Source: Actimicrobium sp034313845 (GTDB taxonomy: Bacteria; Pseudomonadota; Gammaproteobacteria; Burkholderiales; Burkholderiaceae_D). Taken from it: 64,000 nt of DNA. The notes under the pieces were generated by a model, which was not told the DNA's origin, made no database searches, and was given only the letters and a program-made list of their open reading frames with translations. Of this stretch, positions 63,891-64,000 are shown piece by piece. The first letter of the stretch is position 1. Each line of letters begins with the position of its first letter. The DNA is taken from the NCBI RefSeq assembly GCF_034313845.1, contig NZ_JAVIWN010000004.1, one strand, 5' to 3'. The position numbers were made by a program, and so were the translations under genes.

Positions 63891-64000
63891 GAGGGCTGGC
63901 TGGCGCGCTTGATCACAGGGCAATCATTGACTGTGCATGCCGCTCAGTCTTTCTCCGCATAACCACTCTCTCCTGCTCTTCCCGCAGAACATCAGGCTGA

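Overview
The window reads as chromosomal DNA of a GC-rich betaproteobacterium, most likely Burkholderiales and perhaps Oxalobacteraceae. The basis is gene content and style (proteobacterial-type GshA with a TTG start, PEP-CTERM protein, Czc metal efflux, biotin-independent malonate decarboxylase, selenoprotein formate dehydrogenase). I could not run a search, so the family is an inference. There are no rRNAs, phages, CRISPR arrays or complete insertion sequences.

1-11.4 kb is a dense signalling island on the + strand. It starts inside a chemoreceptor-like gene. Next comes a stressosome-type operon: RsbR-like, RsbS, two RsbT-like kinases and an RsbX-like phosphatase, then a histidine kinase with an RsbU-like N-terminus, a receiver and a ParA-type ATPase. 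A second cassette follows: HTH-receiver protein, Cache-type histidine kinase, Hpt protein and hybrid kinase. 11.5-14.9 kb (minus) holds two acyl-CoA dehydrogenases paired with two MaoC-like hydratases. 15-22 kb holds a PEP-CTERM protein, a fused binding-protein/permease transporter, a broken GNAT toxin beside an intact antitoxin, a P-type ATPase and a NarX-type kinase.

22.6-38.4 kb carries gshA, tesB, an HD-GYP/EAL pair, an orphan chemoreceptor signalling domain, a DUF2058 gene, aceA, an acetoacetyl-CoA reductase gene broken by an amber codon, a small molybdopterin-fold protein, and an AT-richer orphan gene with exact 81-bp internal repeats and a sequence resembling a HrpL hrp box upstream. 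These are followed by an orphan nrsF, a DMT exporter and a sulP gene whose start has been displaced by a MITE-like element.

38.5-49.1 kb is a complete selenoprotein formate dehydrogenase island: fdoG with in-frame UGA and SECIS, fdoH, fdoI, fdhE, selA, selB, tRNA-Sec and fdhD. Structural enzyme, maturation factors and the dedicated Sec-decoding genes except selD lie together. 49.1-55.3 kb (minus) is a czcICBA-type heavy-metal efflux operon. 55.6-56.6 kb is a small graveyard of toxin/nuclease fragments (yhcG-like, brnT) with an intact brnA-like antitoxin. 56.7-63.9 kb is the malonate decarboxylase operon mdcACDEGBH, divergent from a GntR regulator. The shared control region is duplicated in tandem (163 bp), which doubles the operator-like sites.

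The points most worth a second look are the repeat-containing candidate type III effector with its hrp box, the stressosome wired to a histidine kinase, the MITE in sulP, the duplicated mdc operator region, and the unusual number of freshly broken genes.
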